Assembly (NCBI RefSeq): GCF_006265225.1
Contig: NZ_VDCS01000003.1
Span: 62,001-126,000, forward strand
Direction of reading: 5' to 3'
DNA from: Allotamlana fucoidanivorans
Lineage (GTDB): Bacteria; Bacteroidota; Bacteroidia; Flavobacteriales; Flavobacteriaceae
DNA length: 64,000 bases
The number at the start of each line of letters is the position of its first letter. Within the stretch, counting starts at the first letter, position 1. This document shows positions 45,674-53,709 of this stretch, piece after piece. The translations under genes were made by a program, and so were the position numbers. The notes beneath the pieces were generated by a model. The model worked only from the letters and a program-made list of their open reading frames with translations, searched no databases and was not told the origin of the DNA.

Positions 45674-47110
45674 TTATTTACTAAAATCTTGTAAGGCCGC
45701 TTGCATGCCGTTATTCACAATGTTTTCTAAGTTGGTGGTTACAGTTTCTAGTAAACCTTCAAATTGTGTTAAATCAACACCCCAGAAATCTTGGTTTTGA
45801 AGTGTTGCTTTTGCCACATCAGCGATATTTCCTGCTGCCCATTGTGTTTTAAAGAAATCTAAAGCCGATTGGTCATCTTTTAATGGGATGGCTTCTCCGT
45901 TGCGCTCGCCTTTATAAAATGCGATTAAAGCAGCTAAAGAAAATAATAAGCGTTGTGGTAATTCGCCTTTTCTTTTGATGTATTCTAAAACTGATGGTAG
46001 AACTCTGGTTTTATATTTTGAAGTCGAATTCAAAGATATACTAATTAACGCGTGTTCTAAATACGGGTTTCTAAACCGATCAATAACATCATTAGCAAAT
46101 TGATTCAATTCGTCTTCTGGTAAATCTAAAGTTGGGCAGATTTCATTGAAAATAGCATCTCTTAAAAAACCACCTACAACCTCGTCTTCTAATGATTCAC
46201 GAACACGATCAATACCATATAAATACCCAACAGGTACTAAGCTAGTATGTGCACCATTTAGAATTCGTACTTTTCTGGTTCTATAAGGCTCCATATTATC
46301 TGTGAAAACAATATTGAGTCCGCAAGCTTCAGCAGGTAGTTCTTCTTTTACAGCTTCTGGCCCTTCAATAACCCATAAGTGAAATTGTTCGCCTTCAACT
46401 ACTAAATTGTCTTTATAGCCAAGTTCTTTGGTAATGGCATCCATTTTATCTCTTGGGTAGCCTGGTACAATTCTGTCAACAAGGGTATTGCAGAAAATAT
46501 TATCATCGTTAATCCATTCTACAAAATCAGCACCTAAATTCCAATCTTCAGCATATTGAAGAATGATTTTTTTAAGATTATCGCCATTGCGGTCAATTAA
46601 TTCACATGGAATAACGATAAGGCCTTTGTCTGAAGCAGCACCAAAAGTTTGGAATCTTTTATATAATAATGCAGTTAATTTTCCAGGGAAACTGCTTTGA
46701 GGCGCATCCTCTAATTTATCATTAGCGTTATAGGCTATGCCAGCTTCTGTAGTATTAGAAATAACAAAACGTAAATCTGGATTTTCAGCATTTGCTAAGT
46801 AATCAGCATAGTTTTCATAAGGATTAATACCTCTTTGTATGCAATCTATAATCTCATGTTCGCTGATGGCTTTGCCATTTTTAATGCCGTTAAGATATAA
46901 TGTATATAAACCGTCTTGGTCATTCAACATCTTGATTAAGCCTTGGTCAATTGGCTGAACTGCCACTACACCAGCATCAAAATGAGCTTGTTTATTCATT
47001 TCATGAATCATCCAGTCCGCAAAAGCTCTTAAAAAATTGCCTTCGCCAAATTGTATAATACGTTCGGTGTATGTTTTAACGTTTGCGGTTTTTCTATTTA
47101 AGTTATTCAT
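45674..47110 (-). CDS. Tagaturonate reductase-like (UxaB/mannitol dehydrogenase family)
   Basis: This 478-residue protein of the UxaB group has IIQFGEGNFLRAFADWMI near the N-terminus, the RIVPGYPRD and VRILNGAHTSLVPVGY blocks and the C-terminal mannitol-dehydrogenase domain. UxaB reduces D-tagaturonate to D-altronate with NADH. Located between a lactonase and a UxaA-type dehydratase, it would reduce a 5-keto-aldonate made by the dehydrogenase encoded at 48781. Spacing to its neighbours is 6 and 9 bases, so the genes are co-transcribed. Confidence 0.9.
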   Translation of the reverse strand: MNNLNRKTANVKTYTERIIQFGEGNFLRAFADWMIHEMNKQAHFDAGVVAVQPIDQGLIKMLNDQDGLYTLYLNGIKNGKAISEHEIIDCIQRGINPYENYADYLANAENPDLRFVISNTTEAGIAYNANDKLEDAPQSSFPGKLTALLYKRFQTFGAASDKGLIVIPCELIDRNGDNLKKIILQYAEDWNLGADFVEWINDDNIFCNTLVDRIVPGYPRDKMDAITKELGYKDNLVVEGEQFHLWVIEGPEAVKEELPAEACGLNIVFTDNMEPYRTRKVRILNGAHTSLVPVGYLYGIDRVRESLEDEVVGGFLRDAIFNEICPTLDLPEDELNQFANDVIDRFRNPYLEHALISISLNSTSKYKTRVLPSVLEYIKRKGELPQRLLFSLAALIAFYKGERNGEAIPLKDDQSALDFFKTQWAAGNIADVAKATLQNQDFWGVDLTQFEGLLETVTTNLENIVNNGMQAALQDFSK

Positions 47111-47119
47111 AGTTTTATG

Positions 47120-48772
47120 TTATAATGAAACTCCTCGTTTCCAAGGAATAAAATCGTTGTTTCCGTGAAGCACTGCTTTTGATGCAACTTCGCCACTAGC
47201 AACTTTTATGATGTGATCTAATATTTTTTCGCCCATTGAAGCAATGGTGTCTTCGCCTGTAATTACTGTACCCGCATTAATGTCGATAATATCATTCATA
47301 CGTTGGTACAAATTAGTGTTACTTGACATTTTTAAAACAGGGGCAACAGGGTTTCCCGTTGGCGTACCAAGACCAGTTGTAAATACCACAACATTACAGC
47401 CAGAACCCACTAATCCGGTGGTAGATTCAACATCATTACCAGGCGTGCAAAGTAAATTTAAGCCTGGTTTTGTAACTTGTTCTGTATAGTCTAAAACTTC
47501 AACTACAGGCGATGTTCCGCCTTTTTTGGCCGCGCCAGCCGATTTCATAGCATCGGTAATTAAGCCATCTTTTATGTTTCCAGGAGATGGGTTGTTTTCA
47601 AACCCTGAACCAACGGCTACAGCAGCTTCTGAATACGCACGCATTAATTTTGAAAACTTTTTGGCATCTTCGGTAGTTTCGCATCGGTTAATTAGTTCTT
47701 GCTCAACACCGTTTAATTCTGGAAATTCTGATAATACCGGACTTCCGCCAAGTGCTACCAATAAATCGGAAGCATAACCTAGAGCTGGGTTAGCTGAAAT
47801 CCCTGAAAAGCCATCAGATCCACCACATTCTAAACCAAGTACGAGTTTGCTTAAAGGCGCAGGTTGCCTTTCTATTTTATTGGCTTCAGTAAGACCAATA
47901 AACGTGTGTTTAACGGCTTCTTCTATAAGATGTCTTTCACTTTCGCTTTTTTGCTGTTCTAAATAATGAACAGGTTTATCGCAGTTAGGATCGATAGCAT
48001 CAATGGCTTTTTGAAGCATTTCTATTTGCGCATTTTGGCAACCCAAACTAAAAACTGTTGCACCAGCAACATTAGGGTTAGTAATATAACCAGCAAGAAG
48101 CTTGCAAAGCACTTCAGAATCTTGACGTATACCACCACATCCGCCATCGTGTTTTAAAAATTTTATACCATCAACATTGGGGAAGATGCGATTTTTTGTC
48201 ATCTCCTCTTTAGTTGTTATAATTGGTGTATTGAAAATGTCTTCGGCACTAGCGCCAGATTTATACTTACGAATTAAAGCATCGGTGTCAACTGCAAAAT
48301 CTTTTTTGGTTTCATAACCGAGCTTTTCAGAAAGTGCGCCTTCTAAAACATCTAGGTTTCTATTTTCACAGAATGTTAAAGGAATAACTAACCAATAATT
48401 AGCTGTACCTACTTTGCCATCTTTTCTATGAAATCCATTAAATGTTCTACCTTCAAAATTTGAAGCGTCAGGAGCTGTCCACGTGAATTTTTCTTTAGAA
48501 TCATTAAATTCTGCCGAAGCATGTTTTACATTGTCAATAGTAATGGCGCAACCTTCTTTTATGGGTTTAGTGGCTTTTCCTATTAATACACCATACATGT
48601 AAATCTCGTCGCCAACATTAAAGTCGTTAAGCGCAAATTTGTGTTTTTGCTTAATGTTTTCTTTTAAAGTAATTTCTTTGCCGGCGACTTTTGTTACTTT
48701 TCCTTTTTCTAATGGATTTATGGCAACAATAACATTGTCTCTTGGGTCTATTTGAACGTAATTTTTAGACAT
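47120..48772 (-). CDS. Altronate dehydratase-like (UxaA family)
   Basis: This 550-residue full-length UxaA-type protein begins with an SAF domain (DPRDNVIVAINPLEKG, ~residues 8-90) followed by the dehydratase body with RTFNGFHRKDGKVGTANYWL, HDGGCGGIRQDSEVL, LGLECGGSDGFSGISANPALG and NAGTVITGEDTI. The family removes water from altronate or galactarate, giving a 2-keto-3-deoxy acid. Here it should act on altronate or its 6-deoxy form. No 2-keto-3-deoxy-acid kinase or aldolase is encoded in the window, so the last steps must come from elsewhere. Confidence 0.9.
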   Translation of the reverse strand: MSKNYVQIDPRDNVIVAINPLEKGKVTKVAGKEITLKENIKQKHKFALNDFNVGDEIYMYGVLIGKATKPIKEGCAITIDNVKHASAEFNDSKEKFTWTAPDASNFEGRTFNGFHRKDGKVGTANYWLVIPLTFCENRNLDVLEGALSEKLGYETKKDFAVDTDALIRKYKSGASAEDIFNTPIITTKEEMTKNRIFPNVDGIKFLKHDGGCGGIRQDSEVLCKLLAGYITNPNVAGATVFSLGCQNAQIEMLQKAIDAIDPNCDKPVHYLEQQKSESERHLIEEAVKHTFIGLTEANKIERQPAPLSKLVLGLECGGSDGFSGISANPALGYASDLLVALGGSPVLSEFPELNGVEQELINRCETTEDAKKFSKLMRAYSEAAVAVGSGFENNPSPGNIKDGLITDAMKSAGAAKKGGTSPVVEVLDYTEQVTKPGLNLLCTPGNDVESTTGLVGSGCNVVVFTTGLGTPTGNPVAPVLKMSSNTNLYQRMNDIIDINAGTVITGEDTIASMGEKILDHIIKVASGEVASKAVLHGNNDFIPWKRGVSL

Positions 48773-48780
48773 CTTTATTT

Positions 48781-49791
48781 TTAGTTAAAACTTACTGTTG
48801 CTTTAATAACGCCTGTTTCTGGTTTTAACCAGCTATCAAAATGTTCTATCATTTTCGTAAACGGTACTTGATGCGTGATGAACGAATCTGTAGGGAATTG
48901 ATTTAAAACACTAATAACATGCTCAAAATCTTCGGTTGTTGCATTCCTGCTACACATTAAAGTCATTTCTTTGGCATGTACTTTGGGATGTGTATAAGTT
49001 AATTCGCCTTTAGATAAACCAACAAGAATAAAACGACCACCATGCGACATATAATCAGGACAAGCCTCTAAAGCATATTTGTTTCCGGAGGCATCAAAAA
49101 CAGCAGTGCATAAATCGCCATTAGTGATTTCTGAAATTTCATTAACCGCATGTTCTCCGGCTTTTACAATATAATCTACACCAATTTTTTCTTTGGCATA
49201 TTCTAAGCGTTGCTCATTCATATCGATGGCTACTACTTTTGCACCAGCAATTTGCGCTAATTTCATGATTCCAATCCCAATTGGACCACAACCCACAACA
49301 GCTACAGTTTCCCCTTTTTGAATATTGGCTCTTCTCACTGCATGGGCTCCAATAGCAAGAGGCTCTACAATAGCCATTTCATTGTTAGATAAGTTGTTGG
49401 CCGGTAAAAGTATGTCTGCAGGTACGGTAATTTGTTCCTGCATTCCGCCATCGGCATGAACACCTAAAACTTTAATATTGGTGCAGCAATTTGTTTTTCC
49501 GTTTCGGCATGCAATACATTCTCCGCAGCTAACATAAGGCATAACAACAACTTTGTCGCCTGCTTTTATACCGCGTTCATTTTCTCCAATTTCTAATACT
49601 TCAGAAGCTAATTCATGCCCTAATATTCTAGGGTAGGTAAAGAATGCTTGGTTTCCGCCATAAGCATGTAAATCGGTACCACAAATACCAACGCTGTTTA
49701 TTTGTAATAAAGCTTCGCCTTCTTTTCGTACAGGAGCCTCCTTTTCTTTCAATTGAAATTCTCCTGGTTTTTCGCAAACAATGTATTTCAT
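48781..49791 (-). CDS. Zinc-dependent alcohol dehydrogenase, L-galactonate/L-fuconate 5-dehydrogenase candidate
   Basis: The start is taken as the ATG at 49791 (MKYIVCEKPGEF); ATGs at 49806 and 49821 are possible. The 336-residue MDR enzyme has both zinc sites: catalytic GICGTDLHAYGG, LGHELAS and VEPLAIG; structural SCGECIACRNGKTNCC. The cofactor motif is VVGCGPIGIGIMKL. It resembles E. coli LgoD (L-galactonate 5-dehydrogenase), which makes D-tagaturonate for UxaB and UxaA. The next two genes downstream are UxaA- and UxaB-like, which supports this reading. It begins the catabolic block, 61 bases after GH29 copy 2. Confidence 0.82.
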   Translation of the reverse strand: MKYIVCEKPGEFQLKEKEAPVRKEGEALLQINSVGICGTDLHAYGGNQAFFTYPRILGHELASEVLEIGENERGIKAGDKVVVMPYVSCGECIACRNGKTNCCTNIKVLGVHADGGMQEQITVPADILLPANNLSNNEMAIVEPLAIGAHAVRRANIQKGETVAVVGCGPIGIGIMKLAQIAGAKVVAIDMNEQRLEYAKEKIGVDYIVKAGEHAVNEISEITNGDLCTAVFDASGNKYALEACPDYMSHGGRFILVGLSKGELTYTHPKVHAKEMTLMCSRNATTEDFEHVISVLNQFPTDSFITHQVPFTKMIEHFDSWLKPETGVIKATVSFN

Positions 49792-49852
49792 ATTGTTATT
49801 TTTCATGTAAACATTTGTCATATTAAGTAGTGGCTACTACATGAAGGGCTTG

Positions 49853-51328
49853 TCACAACTGTACAGCCCATGTATATGCATGATTTCCTCTTGGCTTAGT
49901 ATTACTGACATCTATTTCTAACCCATTTTGTGTTTGATTCCAGTTAGTTTTAGCATTGTTCCCTAGCATACTAACAGATTTTATTTTTTCCTTTAAATAT
50001 TTCGAATTTAGTCCCATAGACTCTATTATTAACTTATCTTTTGGCCAACCTAGAGTGTGTACATAAACTATTTTTCCGTCCTTTGAAGATGTAAAGCGAA
50101 TATCATTTCCTGTGAATTCAACTGGTTTTTTTTCATATTCGTCCATCCCTCTTCCCTTATCATAAAGATTAGGACCTTCGCCATGTATTTTCCAAGGTCT
50201 GGTCTTATAAATCCCTTGTCCGTTTATTTTTAAAAAATCTCCTATAGCATAAAGTATTTTTTTTTGGTCGTCAGGTATTGTACCATCTGCTTTAGGGCAG
50301 GCATTTAATAATAACACACCATTCTTACTAACGATATCAATTAATTCGTGGATCAATTCTCTTTCGGGTTTTAATTCTATATCTGGAACCCATATCCATG
50401 TATATCGAGCAAGAGCATCGTCAGTTTGCCACAACCTATCCGACGAGTTTGCTTGCTTACTCCTCTCCACATCAAGCACACCAACCCCAGAAGGCAAATC
50501 GTCATTTTTTCTAGTAATAATAACATCTTTTTTCCATTCAGCTTCTTTATTATAATAGTACTGAGCCATACGAATTTTATATTCATCTGGAATATTCTTT
50601 AATTTAAAATCGAACCATAATTGATCAGGTTTAAATTCATCTATAACTTCTTTCATCTTCAAAAACCAGTTTTCATATGCTATTTTGGAACCTTCTTGTC
50701 CATAAAGATCTGCATATTCTGGATCCCCTGTATCTAAACTATCCTGCTTCACAAAAAAACCACTAACGTTATATGAGTGGTGGAATGATGTAACTACTTT
50801 CATATCTCGTTTTCTAATAGCTTTAACTAATTCTCCTGCAATATCTCTTTTTGGTCCCATGTCAACAGCATTCCATCTGTTAACTTTGCTACCCCACATG
50901 GAAAAGCCATCATGATGCTCTGCTACAGGTCCAGCGAATTTAGCTCCAGCTTTCTTATATAATTCGGCCCATTCCTCAGCATCAAAATTTTCACATTTAA
51001 AAAGTGGTATAAAATCCTTATAACCAAAATCCTTAATCGGACCATAAGTCTTTCTATGGTAATCTTTCACCTTTTGATACTTCTCCTTTTCATAGGAATA
51101 CATTTTACGAGGATACCACTCATTTTCAAATGCTGGAACACAATAAACCCCTAAATGGGCATAAATACCAAATTTGGCATCTTTAAACCATTCCGGTATG
51201 TTTTGTTTGGACAATGACTCCCAATTACTTTCAAACTGATGAAATGTATCATCCTTTTTATTGATATTATGTTTTTTACCACAAGCAAATACAAGTATCA
51301 AGGATATATATAGTGCTATTTTCTTCAT
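49853..51328 (-). CDS. GH29 alpha-L-fucosidase-like lipoprotein (copy 2, altered active-site motif)
   Basis: The start is the ATG at 51328, because the frame upstream begins with TTG and the ATG opens a good lipoprotein signal (LILVFACGK). The 491-residue GH29 barrel retains AEHHDGFSMWGSKVNRWN, GPKRDI and the nucleophile ~D240 in PDQLWFDFKL. The usual FHWG motif in KFGIYFHWGVY reads AHLG here, changing the Phe and Trp beside the conserved His in the -1 subsite region. This may reflect preference for a modified sugar such as L-galactose or a sulfated fucose. It lies at the junction of the glycosidase genes and the sugar-catabolic block. Confidence 0.9.
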   Translation of the reverse strand: MKKIALYISLILVFACGKKHNINKKDDTFHQFESNWESLSKQNIPEWFKDAKFGIYAHLGVYCVPAFENEWYPRKMYSYEKEKYQKVKDYHRKTYGPIKDFGYKDFIPLFKCENFDAEEWAELYKKAGAKFAGPVAEHHDGFSMWGSKVNRWNAVDMGPKRDIAGELVKAIRKRDMKVVTSFHHSYNVSGFFVKQDSLDTGDPEYADLYGQEGSKIAYENWFLKMKEVIDEFKPDQLWFDFKLKNIPDEYKIRMAQYYYNKEAEWKKDVIITRKNDDLPSGVGVLDVERSKQANSSDRLWQTDDALARYTWIWVPDIELKPERELIHELIDIVSKNGVLLLNACPKADGTIPDDQKKILYAIGDFLKINGQGIYKTRPWKIHGEGPNLYDKGRGMDEYEKKPVEFTGNDIRFTSSKDGKIVYVHTLGWPKDKLIIESMGLNSKYLKEKIKSVSMLGNNAKTNWNQTQNGLEIDVSNTKPRGNHAYTWAVQL

Positions 51329-51360
51329 GAAGCTTTGTTTGTTCAATTATACTTAGGTTA

Positions 51361-53709
51361 TTACTTAAAACTTATTTCCCACTCAAAGTTCTTAGTTATT
51401 TTAGTTGTAACATTCGCAATTAAAAGGCTTCCTTTTAATTCAAATGGAATCTCTGATTTATTGAAAATAACTTTATCTACTTCCATTGCAGAAGGAACAA
51501 CAATCCGAATTTCGTAATTATCATCTTCAATATTTTTGGTTTTTAGTAAGAAGGTTTTTGTTTTTTCATCCCAAATTTCTTCAACGACATCAACTATACC
51601 CTGAGTTATATGTCTAGAAGTTGATATTACTTGTGGATGTGATTTCTTTTTTCTAATTGAAAAAACCCTACAGCTAGCTTTTGGTATTTTCAACTTTAAA
51701 TTCTCTTTTACTTCCTTGTAACTACCAGTCCAATACTCGTAAACATCATAATTTTCATCAGAGTCTAAACCTAGTTTCTCTAAATCTTTATTGAAACCTA
51801 GTTCAGTGTCATCTTCCCAATTAAAAACAGCTACTATTTTTTGGTCCAGGACAGGGTTATCCAATTCCCAAATCTTAGGAAAGAATTCTTCAAATAAATC
51901 CACCGGTCGGGCAGTTAATCCGTGAGAAGGAAGTGTCCGCTGTAAAAGATGGAGTCTTTCTGGATTCAGATCTGGCAACCACTCACTAAATACATTTAAT
52001 TGTCCTGAAATTGAAACCCATGAACATATAACTTTTGAATGTTCAATAGGCATTTCATTTCTTACATATAACGGATCTGGATCATTGTACCAAACCTTCC
52101 CGTGTAAGAAATATCTATTTGTTCCATGCCAAGGTCCCATTTTTAAGTACTTCCACTCAGGTTTATTATCCGGACCAATTCTCATCGCGTCCATTAATCC
52201 AAAAGAAGCTCCAAAAACTCTCATGTTTTGAGAAGTATTACATCCCAGAATAAAAACATCTTTCCCTACTGTATCGCGAATCGTTTTAAGCCCAAGCCTA
52301 TAGGACTCAATAGGTGTGATATTAGGATTTTCAACTATTTGTTCTCCCAAATGATCATTACCAATATATTCATTATTACCGTATTGATTTTTTGTTGATG
52401 TACCCATCCATAGTCCATCTATTTTAAAATACTTATATCCCCAATCATTAGCTAATCTATGAGATATATCACCAACGTATTTTAAAGTTTTTGGGTTTGT
52501 CAAATCAAAAGCTGCCCCCCCCCATTTAGCAACATAGGGTGTTCCGTCTTGGTTCTTGGAGAATAGATATTGCTTATCAGAAAAAAAATCGTCATCAAAA
52601 GTCCCTGCAAATGGCATCCACCAAATTCCTGGTGTAAGCCCCATATTTTTAATTTTTTCAGCAACAGGTTTCATTCCATTTGGGTATGGCCCATCTTCAC
52701 GATGGTTTACAAATACCCTCCTTGGTCCATTTTTATACAAACCTCTTTGCCATTTATCATCAATTTGTATGAAATCAAAACCATAAGGCTTTAATTTTTT
52801 CTTTGCATCTTCTGATAGCTCAATAATTTTATTTTCATCTGAGGCTCTTCCATTAGGTCTGCTATACCATGTACAATATCCGTCTAATTGCGGGTTTAAC
52901 TCAATTTCATAGTAATTGGCCACTATGTCTGCATAAGATTCTAGTCCTAATCTACAATCCTTAAAATAACCCAATGCAAGAACTTCCGTGTCAAAATTGC
53001 TATGTTCGAGAATATTTAAACGCCCATAATCAATACTTGCTCTAATATTGGTTGTTCCTTTATTAGAAAAATAGTGAATTATACCACTACCTTTATTAGA
53101 TGAAATCCAACCACCGACAAAACCACTTCTCGTTTCAGGATTTGCTATGGATAAAAACATATAACTTCCTGCAGGAGATACTCTAGATGCTTCATTGATT
53201 TTATAAGGTTTTTTATGTAACTTTTTTCCAGAATTAGGTTGTTCATTAACTAAAGTTAATCCGCCTGTTCCCAAAACTCTTAATTTACTATCTTCAACCA
53301 TAGGCAAAATTTTTGCATCACAAATATCAATCTTATCTACTTTCAACGGTCTTTTTGAAGAGTTAACCACTATTGTCTCTAAAAACGCAAATGGCACACC
53401 ATCAATCAAACTGACCAATTTAATCTCACCATTTAATAAGTGTATTTCAATAGAGTTTGAAAAACCTAGATTTGAAATTTCATGACTTTTTATAGTTTTA
53501 GTTTTATCTTTAACAAAGCTTTTAAACTTCGTTTCAAAAAAAACATTCTCATCTAAGGTTGCTAAAGCAAGTTTACCATCAGTCTCGTCAAATGTTACAT
53601 GAATAAAATCGCTACTAATTCTGTAAACTTTATTTTTATCATTCAAAGAATAACTATAAAAGAAGGTTTGACATAATAGAAGCAACAATAATGTTTTTTG
53701 TTTTATCAT
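51361..53709 (-). CDS. GH36-like alpha-galactosidase/alpha-N-acetylgalactosaminidase
   Basis: This 782-residue protein has a type I signal peptide (FFYSYS). The N-terminal beta-supersandwich covers ~residues 25-270. The barrel follows with FDFIQIDDKWQ, GIWWMPFAG, the nucleophile ~D431 in YFKIDGLWMG and the candidate acid/base ~D514 in RIGPDNKPEW. A C-terminal beta-domain closes the protein. The family acts on alpha-linked galactose or GalNAc. Its start overlaps the sulfatase stop by four bases (ATGA at 53706-53709), so sulfatase and glycosidase are translationally coupled and may work in sequence on a sulfated galactoside. A G9 run at 52515-52523 lies in the barrel region. Confidence 0.85.
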   Translation of the reverse strand: MIKQKTLLLLLLCQTFFYSYSLNDKNKVYRISSDFIHVTFDETDGKLALATLDENVFFETKFKSFVKDKTKTIKSHEISNLGFSNSIEIHLLNGEIKLVSLIDGVPFAFLETIVVNSSKRPLKVDKIDICDAKILPMVEDSKLRVLGTGGLTLVNEQPNSGKKLHKKPYKINEASRVSPAGSYMFLSIANPETRSGFVGGWISSNKGSGIIHYFSNKGTTNIRASIDYGRLNILEHSNFDTEVLALGYFKDCRLGLESYADIVANYYEIELNPQLDGYCTWYSRPNGRASDENKIIELSEDAKKKLKPYGFDFIQIDDKWQRGLYKNGPRRVFVNHREDGPYPNGMKPVAEKIKNMGLTPGIWWMPFAGTFDDDFFSDKQYLFSKNQDGTPYVAKWGGAAFDLTNPKTLKYVGDISHRLANDWGYKYFKIDGLWMGTSTKNQYGNNEYIGNDHLGEQIVENPNITPIESYRLGLKTIRDTVGKDVFILGCNTSQNMRVFGASFGLMDAMRIGPDNKPEWKYLKMGPWHGTNRYFLHGKVWYNDPDPLYVRNEMPIEHSKVICSWVSISGQLNVFSEWLPDLNPERLHLLQRTLPSHGLTARPVDLFEEFFPKIWELDNPVLDQKIVAVFNWEDDTELGFNKDLEKLGLDSDENYDVYEYWTGSYKEVKENLKLKIPKASCRVFSIRKKKSHPQVISTSRHITQGIVDVVEEIWDEKTKTFLLKTKNIEDDNYEIRIVVPSAMEVDKVIFNKSEIPFELKGSLLIANVTTKITKNFEWEISFK

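Noticed and set aside
52515-52523. Possible frameshift at the G9 run in the GH36-like gene
   Set aside because: The frame is continuous through it and the surrounding residues (KWGGAAFD) fit the protein.
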